From Epiperipatus broadwayi (Eukaryota > Onychophora > Udeonychophora > Euonychophora > Peripatidae): a DNA stretch of 64,000 nt. The stretch spans positions 62,001 to 126,000 of the forward strand of contig JAQFVV010012477.1 of assembly GCA_028023455.1 (NCBI GenBank). Reading direction: 5' to 3'. The notes below the pieces were generated by a model that was given only the letters and a program-made list of their open reading frames with translations, was not told the DNA's origin and searched no databases. The position numbers and the translations under genes are program-made. Positions 12,439 to 24,223 of this stretch are shown here, piece by piece; position 1 is the first letter of the stretch, and every line of letters begins with the position of its first letter.

Positions 12439-12798
12439 TGTTAATTTATCTTACATTTAATTATCATGTTACTCTGGGTGTGAGTGGGCAGAAACAAGTT
12501 AAGTAATAGATAAACCACAAATTTGACATACATTAGGAATGATACCATAGTGCCGATTACATTCCTTTTTATATTAAATTAATTTGACTGTAATTTTAAT
12601 TTTATTTTATTATATAATATACACTTTATAAATAAATATAGACCAAAATAATTATTATAAGTGTAGTGTCTTTTTCTGCTATACATTTGATAAGAGTTTG
12701 AATCCAAGTCATATAAAATTTGTAAATTATTCAGATTATATTTATATTTAATTTTTTTCTCTCAGTTAACCTGTATTTTTCTAATTCAGCTAAGAATT
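12439..12798 (+). repeat. Dispersed repeat, copy 1 (pair with 17.51 kb)
   Basis: It aligns along its length with 17510-17830. Shared landmarks include TTTAATTATCATGTT, GTGTAGTGTCTTT and TTTGAATCCAAGTCAT. The last resembles a tRNA box B, so a SINE origin is possible but unproven. Confidence 0.6.
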
Positions 12799-12827
12799 GT
12801 TTTTTTTTTTTGTTATGTGCTTATTTA

Positions 12828-13300
12828 CATCTATTTTTCTGATATTGAACTTTCCTAAACTATCAAAAATTAATCCCCTGGATTCCATCTATGTCCCACA
12901 ACTGATCTACAAATGTGCAAGTATTACTCTTCCCTCTCCTTTCTTAGAATGTTTTAAATTGTAAGACCTTTATATTGGTTCTCTATATTTTTTTTCTATA
13001 ACCTCATACTTATTATGTGATGATACAAGTTGATTTCTATGTAAAACCTATAACATAACCAGTGGACACTACCAGACCAAAGCCTGAAACCAGACTCACA
13101 AGGAATAAAATAACTATACTTTAATCTACCTTAAATGATAGATCAAATCTAATTCCACTGAACTATATAATGATTAAGTAATAAGAATAAACAAATATGA
13201 GATCAGTGGTTTGAAATAGAGTCGGTAGCTGAGAGAAGTTTGAAAGTCTATGTTTAATTCCTCTATAATTACAACTACATGATACATATAAAAAATAAAC

Positions 13301-13344
<44 letters not shown>

Positions 13345-14283
13345 AGAGAGTGAATTACATAATACATATAGACTAAAACTGATTTATGTAATGTGCTTTA
13401 TTGTTTTTAAACTATTACACTGACAATCTTATTTGAAGGAAATAATGAATTTAATTGCATTCAAGTTCTTGTTCCTTTGACAAAATCCATCAGATAAAAT
13501 GAGCACTATCATGCATTCATTGCACTGGTTTTTAAATCATTTAATTGGAATTGGGTTATACTGTAAATGGTCATCTGATATTATGTGCAGTTTATTATTT
13601 CAAAAGTCCACAATGAACATTGACATAACTCTCTGACTTGATCACTGATGGATCTTCATTCTTTGGGCAATGGATGTAATGTTATGCTCCTGCAGATATA
13701 GAGACAGCCATGGAAAGGGAATTTCCTAGTGGGACTCATGGTTGATCTAGCCCCAAAACATGAGCTTCTTTAAACAAGGTAAAGAAAATGTGTTTTGAAA
13801 ACCCTATCTCTTTTATGTCATTCCAAATAACCTCTCCGTCTTTCACTTAGCCTTTCCTTATTAAAACTTTTAGACATTAGTTCTAATTTTAGGAACATTT
13901 ATAGTAGCCATGCAGCAAGAAAAGATTTTCTTTTGTTATTTTGGCTTCAAATAAAAAAATTTTGTCTGAGTTTTATCAAATTATTGATAAATTTATATAT
14001 GCAATTAATTTATTCAATTTTATAAAATTTCTTTCATTCTTTACATAAATTATTTTTTTACAATGAAGCATATCTTATTTTTCTCCCATCACTACCATTA
14101 ACATAACAAAAATATAATTAAAATTTTCAAATAGTTCTTGATAAATATATATATATATATATTTAGCAATACCCATCTATTTTTGACATTTTATTCATTA
14201 ATTAAATAAATTTTACATAGAAACAATAAAAATAGATATAAATAAAAATATCTACTATTTTATTATAAAGTGTAAAAATACCA
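12828..14283 (-). mobile_element. 3' LTR of LTR family 2, full copy
   Basis: It matches 5.65-8.58 kb (minus the SINE/LINE) and 4.47-4.59 kb. On the minus strand it starts TGGTATTTTTAC right after a long polypurine tract, which marks it as a 3' LTR. It contains a long (TA)n at 13305-13342 and another (TA)n at 14145-14162. The second is the empty counterpart of the site entered by copy A at 4.46 kb. The stretch 13541-13566 is the empty counterpart of the SINE/LINE insertion. Confidence 0.65.
13305..13342. repeat. (TA)n microsatellite
   Basis: About 19 uninterrupted TA units inside the family 2 LTR. Confidence 0.95.
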
Positions 14284-14310
14284 TTTCCCCCCTTTTCTCT
14301 TTCTCTCTCT
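14284..14310 (-). other. Polypurine tract before the family 2 3' LTR
   Basis: On the minus strand it is all G and A (AGAGAGAAAGAGAAAAGGGG, then GGAAA), directly adjoining the LTR start TGGTATTT. A primer for plus-strand synthesis is the expected role. Confidence 0.6.
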
Positions 14311-14428
14311 ATAATGGTTGGAATAGAAGTGGAAGTTTCAATCATATCGTATCTGCACTACAGGGTGCCATCTAGGCCAATTGAACCTAGAAAATGTATA
14401 GAGTAGGCAGATATGCACTATCAAAAAT

Positions 14429-14656
14429 CTAACTGCCAGCCCTTGCCACTAGCTCATGCCTCTTTCCTTCATGATGAAGATCTAAGTTACGCAAGAGCCT
14501 TTTCCTTGCAGACAATGATGATTCCTGGAGCTTGAGAATTTCTGCATACGGCACCAGTTGTTCGATCCTGGGATCCATGAATGATGAAAGCTGCCTTCGG
14601 CCAGCCAAACCAAAGGAAGCACAATGAAGCAGATTACATCTTAGTGACAGTGACAA
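14429..14656 (-). CDS. Unidentified 75-codon ORF upstream of a polypurine tract
   Basis: The ORF lies in a sharp local rise in GC content and ends about 120 bp before the polypurine tract and 3' LTR of family 2, on the same strand. It could therefore be the 3' end of that element's coding region. The protein is Leu/Arg-rich and soluble-looking (DPRIEQLVPYAEILKLQESS, then a basic SARKRLLRNLD). I do not recognise it; it does not show the integrase C-terminal motif seen in the other LTR elements here. Sequence further upstream also looks coding-like but is broken. It may be a remnant, and the start is only the first ATG. Confidence 0.3.
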   Translation of the reverse strand: MSLSLRCNLLHCASFGLAGRRQLSSFMDPRIEQLVPYAEILKLQESSLSARKRLLRNLDLHHEGKRHELVARAGS

Positions 14657-14659
14657 TAT

Positions 14660-17509
14660 ATATATTTTTAATTATTTTACTTTTAGCAAAGACAACAGAA
14701 TTCAAACTTTAATTTTCTAATTCTCTAATTCATTATTGCTTTCGGATTTTCATTTTATAGTTCTCAGGCACCTTATCTCTGGAATGCAGGGATCCATCAA
14801 ACATATTTCATTATTTATATTTTATTGGTTCATTAAGTTTGTGACCAAGTAGATTTTGAGTTTGTGGCTAAATAGATTTTGGGTTTCTGGCTATGTGGAT
14901 TTTTCCTCTAGGTCTGTGTCTATATCTTTGGGCAGGAAAGGAAAGTCTTTTGTTTCTATTTCTAGACTCTTATCTATTTCATAATCCACTTTTTAATTGT
15001 CATTTTGCCCTAAGGATCTGTTTGTAATTTTTATATTTAAAAATTAAAAACTCTTCACTATTATTAAAAAGGTTTTTATTTTATACTTTATTTAAAGATT
15101 AGAATCTTTGTTTCGATTCTATAATTTTTTTAAAGCTTTTTTTTTTTAATATTTAAATCAAACATTAATAAATTAATTATTCATTATTTGTGCATTTTGA
15201 AAGTTTGTGCATTTAATTCAGTATTAGATATTTACAAAAAAGTCAAGTATTAAAACTTAAATGTAACGCATATATATATCCTGTTACAATATATATATAT
15301 ATATTGTAATATTTCTATTTAGCCACATCATTATATGGTGGTAAATAATGGTCAATTTTAATAAAATAAATAAATTTTATATAATAACTAATAACAATCT
15401 ATTTATCTAATTTATAAAAGAGATTAATATACACTGTTTTTTGTTATATTAAACTATTTTTTTTTAAATCAATGTAATTTTTTAAGTTAAAAATTTGAAA
15501 TAAAATTTTGCTATTTATTTTATAAAAAAATTAAATAATAGTTAAAATTATCTAAGGTAGTTTAAGTCAGTAGCTATGATTAATAAAAGTTAATATTTTT
15601 ATAATTATTAATAGTCAAATTAAAAATTGTTATTTATTCTTTTAAATCATTTAATTAATAATAAAATAAATGAAAGTGAGGTGTGTGTTAGTGGGTGGGC
15701 ACACATACACTTATATGTAATAATAATAAATTAAGTTCAATTCCTGGGACATTTTTAAAAAAGTTATTGATTGTATGTAATAAATGTTATAATTTAATTG
15801 TATCAATTTAATTTAAAATTTTCTAAAATTAATAGTTATAATAATAATGTAAATTATAAACTTTATGTATCAAAATTTAAGTTGTGACAAAGAAAATAAA
15901 TTTAAATGTTGCAATAAAAAAATTAAAAATATGGTACTTTAATAATATTAGTTATAAAATCATTTTTAAAAGTCTAGACAAAGTAATTAATATTCAGTTT
16001 TTTTTATCAAATGGCTAGAAATAATTAACCAGTCAGGTATTGTGAAAAGTTTCCTATAAATATATTATAAAAAGGTGATAGAAAGGAAAAATTCTGAAAA
16101 TTTTCAAAACAATAAAACTGTCTTATTTTGTCTTAAAAAATTTAAGCCTAAATTTATTGAAATCTTATTACTTTGACTTTAAAAGTAATAGTAATAACTT
16201 GGAAAAAGCATGGGATATGTCTTAAGAAGTTTATTTACTAATTTCACTATGGAATGAAAAGTTGACTATCCTCTGTAGTAATTTCATATACTTATCTATG
16301 AGGTTCCTCCTCATTTATATACTACAGGAGCTAACTATAAATTTATGATAATGGAAGTAAATAAAACATTCAAGAAGATAAAAATGTATTTTGATAACAA
16401 AAAAAAACCCTTGCTGAGTATCAAACTCTTTTGCCTACAGAAAAACCCAAAGAATATATAAGGAATTTATTTTTATTAATTTTCAAATGCAGAATGATAG
16501 AGAACATTTTTTACTACCTAAAATTATTAGTATTGATAAAAATAATGACTTAATTATTTAGTAAAACTATTGATAATCCAAGATACAAATTTATTAGTGA
16601 CTTTATTATGATGATAATGGTCTAAAAGAAGAAATATCAATGCAGATTAAGTTTTATAAAAAGTTTATCCAATAACTTTAGTAAATATTGAAATTATTAA
16701 CCTATTAAATATGAATACTTGGAGGAGAACTCAAGAATTTTATAATTCTACTAGCAAATATTTTAAAATATGCAGAAGTAATGAAATTTTTTAAAAATAA
16801 TAAATGTCTTAAATAATAAGAAACATAATTACGAAAAATGTGAAGGAATTTTATCAATGATATAAAAAGTATGAACTTTTAATATAAAAACTTATTATTA
16901 TTATTGATAATTAACATTTATTTGGATTTTCTTCATGTTTCTGCTTATGCAAAAAACAATGGAGAAGAGCACAAATGATAAAGAAGGTTAGGAAAAAATC
17001 TTTTTCATTTCAAGTAACATTTGGTAAATTGGTTGTCATAGCAACAGTGCTCCCCTGGAAAATATTTTATTCACTTCAAAGAATTGAAAAAAACATTTGG
17101 CTTTTATTATTTTAATATATGAGCTATAGTTTGTAAAATAATATTATTTATAATTATTTGTTCATATATTGTTAGTTTTAGGTTTAGATATTTTAGAATT
17201 TTTGGGTATTAAAAATATCGAAAAAAAAATCAAAATTTTTCTTTGTTCTTAATTGTGATTCTACAATATAAAAGATGTTATATCTTCCAGAGGGTCATTG
17301 ATAATAATCATAAAATATTATGATTAAGGTAACTTTATTTTTTAGTATAAGGTACTGGTATTAAATTTTTAAACAAGGAATCAGGTATAATAAATATAGG
17401 TAATATTTATTATGTCTATGTTTACCTAAAGGTATATAATAGGAGAGTGAATATATTTATTATAATCTTAATATGATTATAAAAATGTATATATAATTGA
17501 TCTCTGAAT
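14660..17509. other. AT-rich DNA without recognisable genes
   Basis: Long A/T runs and short (TA)n tracts (15285-15304). A moderately GC-balanced patch at 14.75-15.0 kb may continue the decayed coding region next to 14.43 kb. Nothing else is supported. Confidence 0.6.
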
Positions 17510-17830
17510 AAGTTAATTAACTTATCTTACCTTTAATTATCATGTTTGCTTTGTATGTGTGTGTGTGTGCGCGTGCAGAAGTCAGTTAAAATTACAACTG
17601 GAAATGCCTATTGAAAAATTCCATAGTATCGGAATGCATTCCTTCTTACATTAAATTCATTTGATTGTAATTTTAATTTAAATAAGTATAGATCAAAATA
17701 TTTATAATGAGTGTAGTGTCTTTATCTGCCATAAATTTGATATGAATTTGAATCCAAGTCATGTAAAAGTTGTATAAGATGTTTTTTTTTTTTTCAGTTA
17801 GCCTGTATTTTGCTAATTCAACTAAGAATC
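17510..17830 (+). repeat. Dispersed repeat, copy 2
   Basis: Partner of 12439-12798. It contains a (GT)n/(GC)n run (about 17556-17574) that is GTGTGAGTGGG in the other copy. Confidence 0.6.
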
Positions 17831-19237
17831 TTATATTCCCTAACTAAATAATAAAACAAAGATGGAGAATTATTCAAATCGTTGCCACCAAGCATAAGTT
17901 AAATTTGATAATTATTATTATTTTTTTACTTTTTCTGTTTAAGGAATTGTTATGGATTTTGCTTTGCATTGAGTTATCTAATGACTATTTTATATTTTTA
18001 TTATCATTACAGAAAAATATAGACTGTAAAGGGTTAAAACTGTATATTGTTGTTGTTCTTTCTTTTAAAAATAAAAATATTATTGAGACTCTATGCAAAT
18101 TATAAATAAAAACGGATAGAAAAAAAAATATTATTTTTAATAAAAAAGATAACATTGAAAAATTATATTAAAGACGTATAGAAATTTGAGAAACTCTGCA
18201 ATTCTCTATCTGTAGATTAAATTACCGACCCGTACCATTTTAAAACTCATAGGGATGTTAGTTTCTCAAAAGACAGCTATAATGGATCATTTGGAGGATT
18301 ACTTAGGAAGTTAGAAAAAACTGCTTTTGTGAATTTGAGATCGAGTCAAAGTAAATATTGATAAATGCCTAGAAATTTCTGGGATAACATATACACTTCA
18401 TATCTTCCTTCTTAGTTCAAATGACACTTCTCAAGACCATTTCGATACTTTGAAGAGTCACACTGGATAAATGTGATTTTATTTTTGGTTAAAGCGACAA
18501 TTTAACTCTTTAAAGCTATCTTATTTATATATATCTACATTTTAAAATGCATAAATAAAAATTAAATTATTATTGCATATATAATTAAAACTGAATTATT
18601 ATTTATGTAACCTTCTTTTTATTACTATAATTTGGGATTGAATGTGGGCTAAATATACTTTTATTCAGGTATACCAGCACATACATAGCTAACCTAAATA
18701 ACTTTCCTATATTTGTTTGTAAATAGATATATAGTTATTTTTGCGGAAGAGTAAGATTTTGGCTGACTCGTGTCACCTGGCAAATTTGAATGTCAATGCT
18801 CTCTCCCTCCATCTTTCACTGATCTTCTTCAAAGAGTTGTTCTGCAGCAAACTATTTAAAAGCTGTTTTAATTCATATTTTTACTTATATATAGCTGATA
18901 AAAATATTGTTATATATATAAAAACTTTACATCTCATCCCATCATGTTTGTCAGTTTATAATTTTAATTATTTATCTTTTTTTTTCGAATCATTTGTTAT
19001 ATCCTAATTTAATTATCTTTTTAAAAACTGAAGTTGTGGTAATGTTATAGAAATGGTATCTAGGCACCAGGCGGCATAGTTTTATAAAATTATTTCTGGA
19101 TTTTGTTTTCATTAGTGAAGACTAGGACTCAAAGCTCTACCTAATGCTGTTTTTGGCCTAATAGCCGCATTTTATTTCTTTATAATATTCAACCTATTCT
19201 GAAACTAAAATAATTTGTGTGCATAATTATGTAGATA
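17831..19237. other. AT-rich DNA without recognisable genes
   Basis: Short open frames here have no recognisable motif and look like chance products of AT-rich sequence. Confidence 0.6.
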
Positions 19238-19315
19238 ATATAGAAATAAAACAAACTAACTCCTTCTTTTTAAAACTTGATTTTTTATAACTATAATCAT
19301 GAAAAAGAAATCCAA

Positions 19316-19347
19316 CGTTTCGACTATTTTTTATAGTCTTTTTCAAG
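19316..19347 (-). ncRNA. PLE-type hammerhead-like motif
   Basis: On the minus strand CTTGAAAAA is followed by a perfect 6-bp stem GACTAT/ATAGTC with an A-rich loop and then CGAAACGTTGGA. The second half of a hammerhead core is exact; the first half (CTGATGA) is degenerate. PLE termini commonly carry such motifs. Activity is doubtful. Confidence 0.5.
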
Positions 19348-19556
19348 GCACACTAAAATAATATATATACAATAAATATCACATATTCCAAATAAATAAA
19401 TAAATTAATTAAAAATTACAAAATATATTCATAACCAAAATTTTCTTTTTTTACCTTATCTCACTCCCCTTTCCTATTACAATCACAACTTAAACACAAC
19501 TAATTTCTTTTTAAAAATCTATATATCTCATTTAAAAACTTTTAATTAAAAACCTA

Positions 19557-19722
19557 TTATTTTCTTTTATCTTTTTCTATTAACATCCTATTTAATTCTG
19601 GTTTAATTTCATTTATGTATACACCCTCTTTTATTATCCTTTCATTATATGATTTAATACATTCCAAAGGTTTTATTTCTTTTTCATGATTATAGTCATA
19701 AAAAATCAAGTTTTAAAAAGGA
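19557..19722 (-). pseudogene. PLE GIY-YIG endonuclease C-terminal fragment
   Basis: The minus frame reads NLIFYDYNHEKEIKPLECIK and then RIIKEGVYINEIKPELNRM before a stop at 19557. The 'E..YI..IKP.LN' pattern is the usual C-terminal part of the GIY-YIG endonuclease domain of PLEs. The catalytic GIY-YIG part and the reverse transcriptase are missing; the fragment begins inside the inverted arm. A stop just upstream confirms that it is a remnant. Confidence 0.6.
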
Positions 19723-20493
19723 GTTAGTTTGTTTTATTTCTATATTAGATATATATGAACTATTTTGAAAAGAACTGTGTGCTGGATATATTAAATTATG
19801 TAGATCTAGTACTAAGCCATTTTTTATTTATTATGAAGATATTGGTATTATGGTATCTGAAGGATATTTCTACTTTTTTTGTTGAGAAAGTTAATATCAA
19901 CATTAATACCATCTGATATTTTATATTGTTATTGTAAGCTTCCTAGAGCAATTATCTTCACACTTCTCGAGAAACATCTATTCCCACTTACACTCTAGAA
20001 AAAGTTAAAGTAACTCAGTCTTTGTTTTTTTTTTATTTAAAAAATCTGTTTAAATCAATGTTGTTTAGTTCATACTTTTGCCATTACTTATCAATTAACG
20101 ATTGTCTCAAATATAAACATATTATTTTTCAATGTAAAGTAGAATAAAAAAAAGAATAATTTAAAAGCACTAATTGTCTTTTTAGCTTTTGGTTGTATAT
20201 TTTCTATGTCTTTCTTTTGTGTTTTATTATAAGTTCTACTCTAAACTTAGCATGAATTTCGTTGAACGTATGTACTATTTTTTCTTCACTTTATTGACAT
20301 TATTTCATGTAACTGCCCATCACTCATTGTTAACTCTATTTCAATGAAATGAGTTCTTATTTAGGAGCTCAAATTTATTTATTTTTTATTAAGAAAAAAC
20401 TTACAGTGTCAGGTAGCTACATTTGGTAATTACTATAGTTTCATATAAAAGTTCAAAGTTTTGCAACCAATCTGTGTGGCGTTATCATCATAA

Positions 20494-20790
20494 TACAAAT
20501 AATGAAGTTATGGAAGGTTAAATATGAACAAATTGATTATACAGAAAGTGAGTTATTGTTTTTTATGCTAGGTTTGGGAAAAAATAAGGGGGATTTAGAT
20601 ATGAAGGTCACGGAGTTGACACAGATTATGTTGTGGAAATGGGATGGAGCAGATTATGGGAACACTTAGGGTGGACAATGGAAAAGGAAGATAAAGTGGC
20701 TAACACATTTCTCTGGGCACAGCTGCTGAGAGATTCCTGATTCCGTTTAAGGAGAAGTCACAGTACATCACATCACATCGCAGTAGCCTG
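20494..20790 (+). mobile_element. LINE 3' end, second truncated copy
   Basis: It aligns with 7.53-7.81 kb: the end of the C-terminal coding region (TATACAGAAAGTGAGTTATT), the 3' UTR and the tail ACATCACATCACATCGC. It is a typical severely 5'-truncated LINE insertion. Confidence 0.8.
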
Positions 20791-23700
20791 AGATGTCGTC
20801 TCATCATCACATATGATAATCTGTGCCTATGTGTCTACAACGAGATGCTCTGACACAAGGAGGCGATCTCTGTTCTTCATGCTTATTAGTATTGTTTTAA
20901 AAGTTCTCCAAGGATCACTATGTCCTTGTCTGAAGGTATGTTGGCATAGGAGCTCAATTTTTTTTTTATTTATATTAAGCAAACAGTATAGAGATTATAT
21001 TCATATTTATTTATTTTTTTAAAGTTAATTTTTTTATTGAGTATATTCAAGGTTACATATTTTACCTATAAAAAATTTAAAAAATATATTTCTTTACAAA
21101 TAGATAATGCAGGCATATAAAATGGTTCGCATGTATTAATAAAAAAGTCCATTTAACACATAGGGAAGCAAACAACTGTTTGCAGTGAGGAAGGAAGAAA
21201 AACAAGGCTCCATGTAGCACTGTACAATATCTCGGGGGCGGGGATGCCTCTCTCTATTTCTGATTTAAATACATTATTGTAAAACATGAACTCCAATTTA
21301 CTGGATATGATATTAAAACAAAAATGACATTTCAGGAAGCAAAGGGTAAAACATGTTGAAAATAGTGATCCTAATTGAGGGAAAGAGACCACATTTTATA
21401 TTGCCAATTAGAGTGTTGATAGATGGAGCATGTGATCTCATGATTGATTTAATAATATTTGTATAGATAATAAGACCAGCACATTGTAGAAAAATATTAT
21501 GCCTCTTCAGACTTTTGACAAAGTGGACAAGTAGAGTCAATGTTATCATTCATCATTCTTTATGATAAAAAAAGATTATTGGGCAGAGCTTCTAAATTAA
21601 TTTAATAAAAAATATCAAAGTAGTTTGATTCCAGATGCAAGAATTTATATTTTGAGAACATGTGTTCATTAGTAAGATTAAATAGAAATAACTGCTAATA
21701 TTGTACCACTATGAGTCAGGTTATAAGCCTGCCAATAAAATATTTTCCCAGAAAAGATGTTCTGACTCAGATTCTTATAAGCAGAAATATATTTGACTAT
21801 AGGTTGAAAAAAAAAAACATATCAATACTGGATGGTGGTGTATCAGTAAGTTTAACCAAGGCAAGTTTTACAGCATCTGGGTACTTAGAAATAAATCTAA
21901 AGAGAGAATTAAATGACTTTTGGAAATAAAATATAGGGATTGAGTGAAGATAAAAGACTATTATCTTTGGTATATGAATGTAAGATTCTAATATTTATTG
22001 CAACAGCCTTTTCATTCCAAAACAATTTGGAACAAAATGAATTTATCTTTTTTCTTAAATGCAAGAGTATAATTGATAAATGGCATATAATAGGTTATTG
22101 GGGGGGGATCAAGATGTTAAAAAGAAAGATTTTTACATGCAGAGAAAGGTATGCTTTGGACAGGTAATTAAATATATTTGCCTCTGAATTTTTGAATAGA
22201 CATTCTTATGGTGTTATTGATTTTTAAATGGGAAAGCCAAAAAAGTTATGAGAAGATTCAGTGGAAGCAGATGAAATACTCTTGCTAGAGATTATTTTTG
22301 ATGTGGACAATTTGTTATGGTTAAATTGAAGCTTAAACTGAGTAATGTATTCTTTCATAATGGTAATAAGCAAAGGAAAATACTTCTTGAAGGAAAGAAA
22401 TATTACAAGATCATCTGTAAAAAAATATGTGCTTGACTGCCTTATTAATCAATGGAATATGAATACCAGGTAATTTCTCTTGGGCATTAATAAAAAAGTT
22501 AAAGGAGAACCCTGCAGATTAATTGTTTTCTGCCATTGAACCAACTAGCTGTCATTTTATTTTACTATAAAATATATTTATTATGTAAATATAAGCATTT
22601 ACAACATATATATATATATAAAATTGTTTCCAGAGTTTTTTAATAATTTGTTGTATTTAACCAAAAAGTTCAATAGGATGAAGATTAGTTTCCATAAAGA
22701 ATGCAATTAGTTTTGTATATAAAAAAATTCATAAGGCTAGAGAATAAAAACATACAATCTTTTTTTAAAAAATACACTTGAATTAATAATTAAATTATGT
22801 TGACATCAAATAAATAATTTTCAATTTTTTTTAATTTTTGGTCTTTGCTAACTTTGTTTCAAAACTCCAATATATTAATGCTATACTCCAGTGCAAACAT
22901 TTCCACACCATTCCTGTACTTTGCACACAAACTTTATTTATCAGATGATTTAACACACATTAAGCACCTGGATTCTATACCCTTGTTGACAGTCCCATGT
23001 TTATTTAATATATAAATAATATGTAAATTTATTTAATATATAAATCATATGTAAATTTCCAAATATTAGTGAAAAAATGTTTAATATATACATTCTGAGA
23101 AAGACTTAAAAAATATTTTATACTAGGGTTTAGGTATCATGTTCATTAATAATAATCTTATCTTGTAAGCATAAAATAAATGGATTCAAATTTTTTCAAC
23201 AAGATATTATTTAAAATAATGGAGTTCTTATGATTATTATAATAATTGGCATTGAGTTAACAAATCTTCATAATATTGGATAATATATTGATATTTCATT
23301 TATTACATAATAAAAATAAGATTATGTAAGTAGACACTCAGATGCATTATGACCCAATAATAATGGTCGCATCTAAGAACATTCCTAACATAGATGTATT
23401 ACACTAATTAGTAGTAATTCAATAAATCATTTCTGACAGTATATATATATTTGCTTTTAAAAAAATCAAAAATATTTAATTTTATGAACTGAAAGACTGA
23501 AAGGTGACACATCAGATATATATATATATATATTATTGAACCAGATACACTATCCAATTCAAAGGTTTTATCATGTAAGTTGAAATGGCCTTTGTTTTGT
23601 TTGTTTTTTTTTAAGTTTTAAAAGTTATATCAAAGTTTTATATTTTATTATTTTCTGTATTAAGAGTATGTAAACTACACATACCCACTTTTTTTTTTAA

Positions 23701-23976
23701 AAAAAAAAAACCCTGTGATTTTTATTTGCAATAGATTTTAGTTTTAAAATCTATTTTTCTTTTGACAGTTTTTTTTAATTCTTTTCTAAACATTTTCTAA
23801 TTAAAAGTTTTATTACTTTTTTTTTGGAGAAAGCTTTTAATTTTGGAAAGTTGTAATAGCATTCCTGTTTATTTTAAATAATTTATTTTTAATTTATTTT
23901 AACTAAAGCTGAGACATGTTTTTATATTTTTAAAATTAATTATAATAATTATATTTATAAAGTGCATACTCATTAC
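20791..23976. other. Mostly AT-rich DNA; a more balanced patch at 21.1-22.55 kb
   Basis: 21.1-22.55 kb has fewer A/T runs and several short open frames on both strands, none with a motif I recognise. A run of eight G lies at 22.1 kb. It could be an old transposon body. The rest is AT-rich with short (TA)n tracts (22605-22621, 23517-23533). Confidence 0.4.
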
Positions 23977-24223
23977 TTAAAGTAATATTTATTAAGGCTA
24001 TACCCTTAAGACTATGCACCTGAAAAAATGACAGTAGGGACCTCTGCAAATCTTTAACACAAAATTGCTTTAGATTCTCCTGTTTGTTTATAAAGTAGGT
24101 TAAGATAAAAGTGCCCACTCTTGTCTTTTAAATAAATCTTGTGTTAAACATTTGCAGAGGTCCCTACTGTCATTTTTTCAGGGCATAGTCTTAATGTTAT
24201 AGCCTTAATAAATATTACTTTAA
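23977..24223. repeat. Foldback sequence, arms of about 85 bp
   Basis: 23977-24066 and 24139-24223 are inverted copies with few differences, separated by about 70 bp. The outer ends read TTAAAGTAATATTTATTAAG on both strands. A MITE or a local inverted duplication would explain it. No target duplication is obvious. Confidence 0.8.

Larger units (their letters stand above)
19238..19747 (-). mobile_element. Penelope-like element 3' end with inverted arms
   Basis: Two arms of about 74 bp (19238-19311 and 19676-19747) are inverted copies with only a few differences. On the minus strand the upstream arm is part of the coding end of the PLE. It is followed by a stop, an AT-rich 3' UTR, a hammerhead-like motif and the second arm. 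Inverted partial duplications at the ends (pLTR structures) are known for PLEs. Confidence 0.65.

Noticed and set aside
14145-14162. (TA)n tracts as origins or regulatory elements
   Set aside because: They are ordinary microsatellites; their only supported role here is as insertion targets.
21153-22167. Cluster of short ORFs on both strands suggesting a gene
   Set aside because: No motif, no consistent strand, and no splice pattern; the patch is only less AT-biased than its surroundings.
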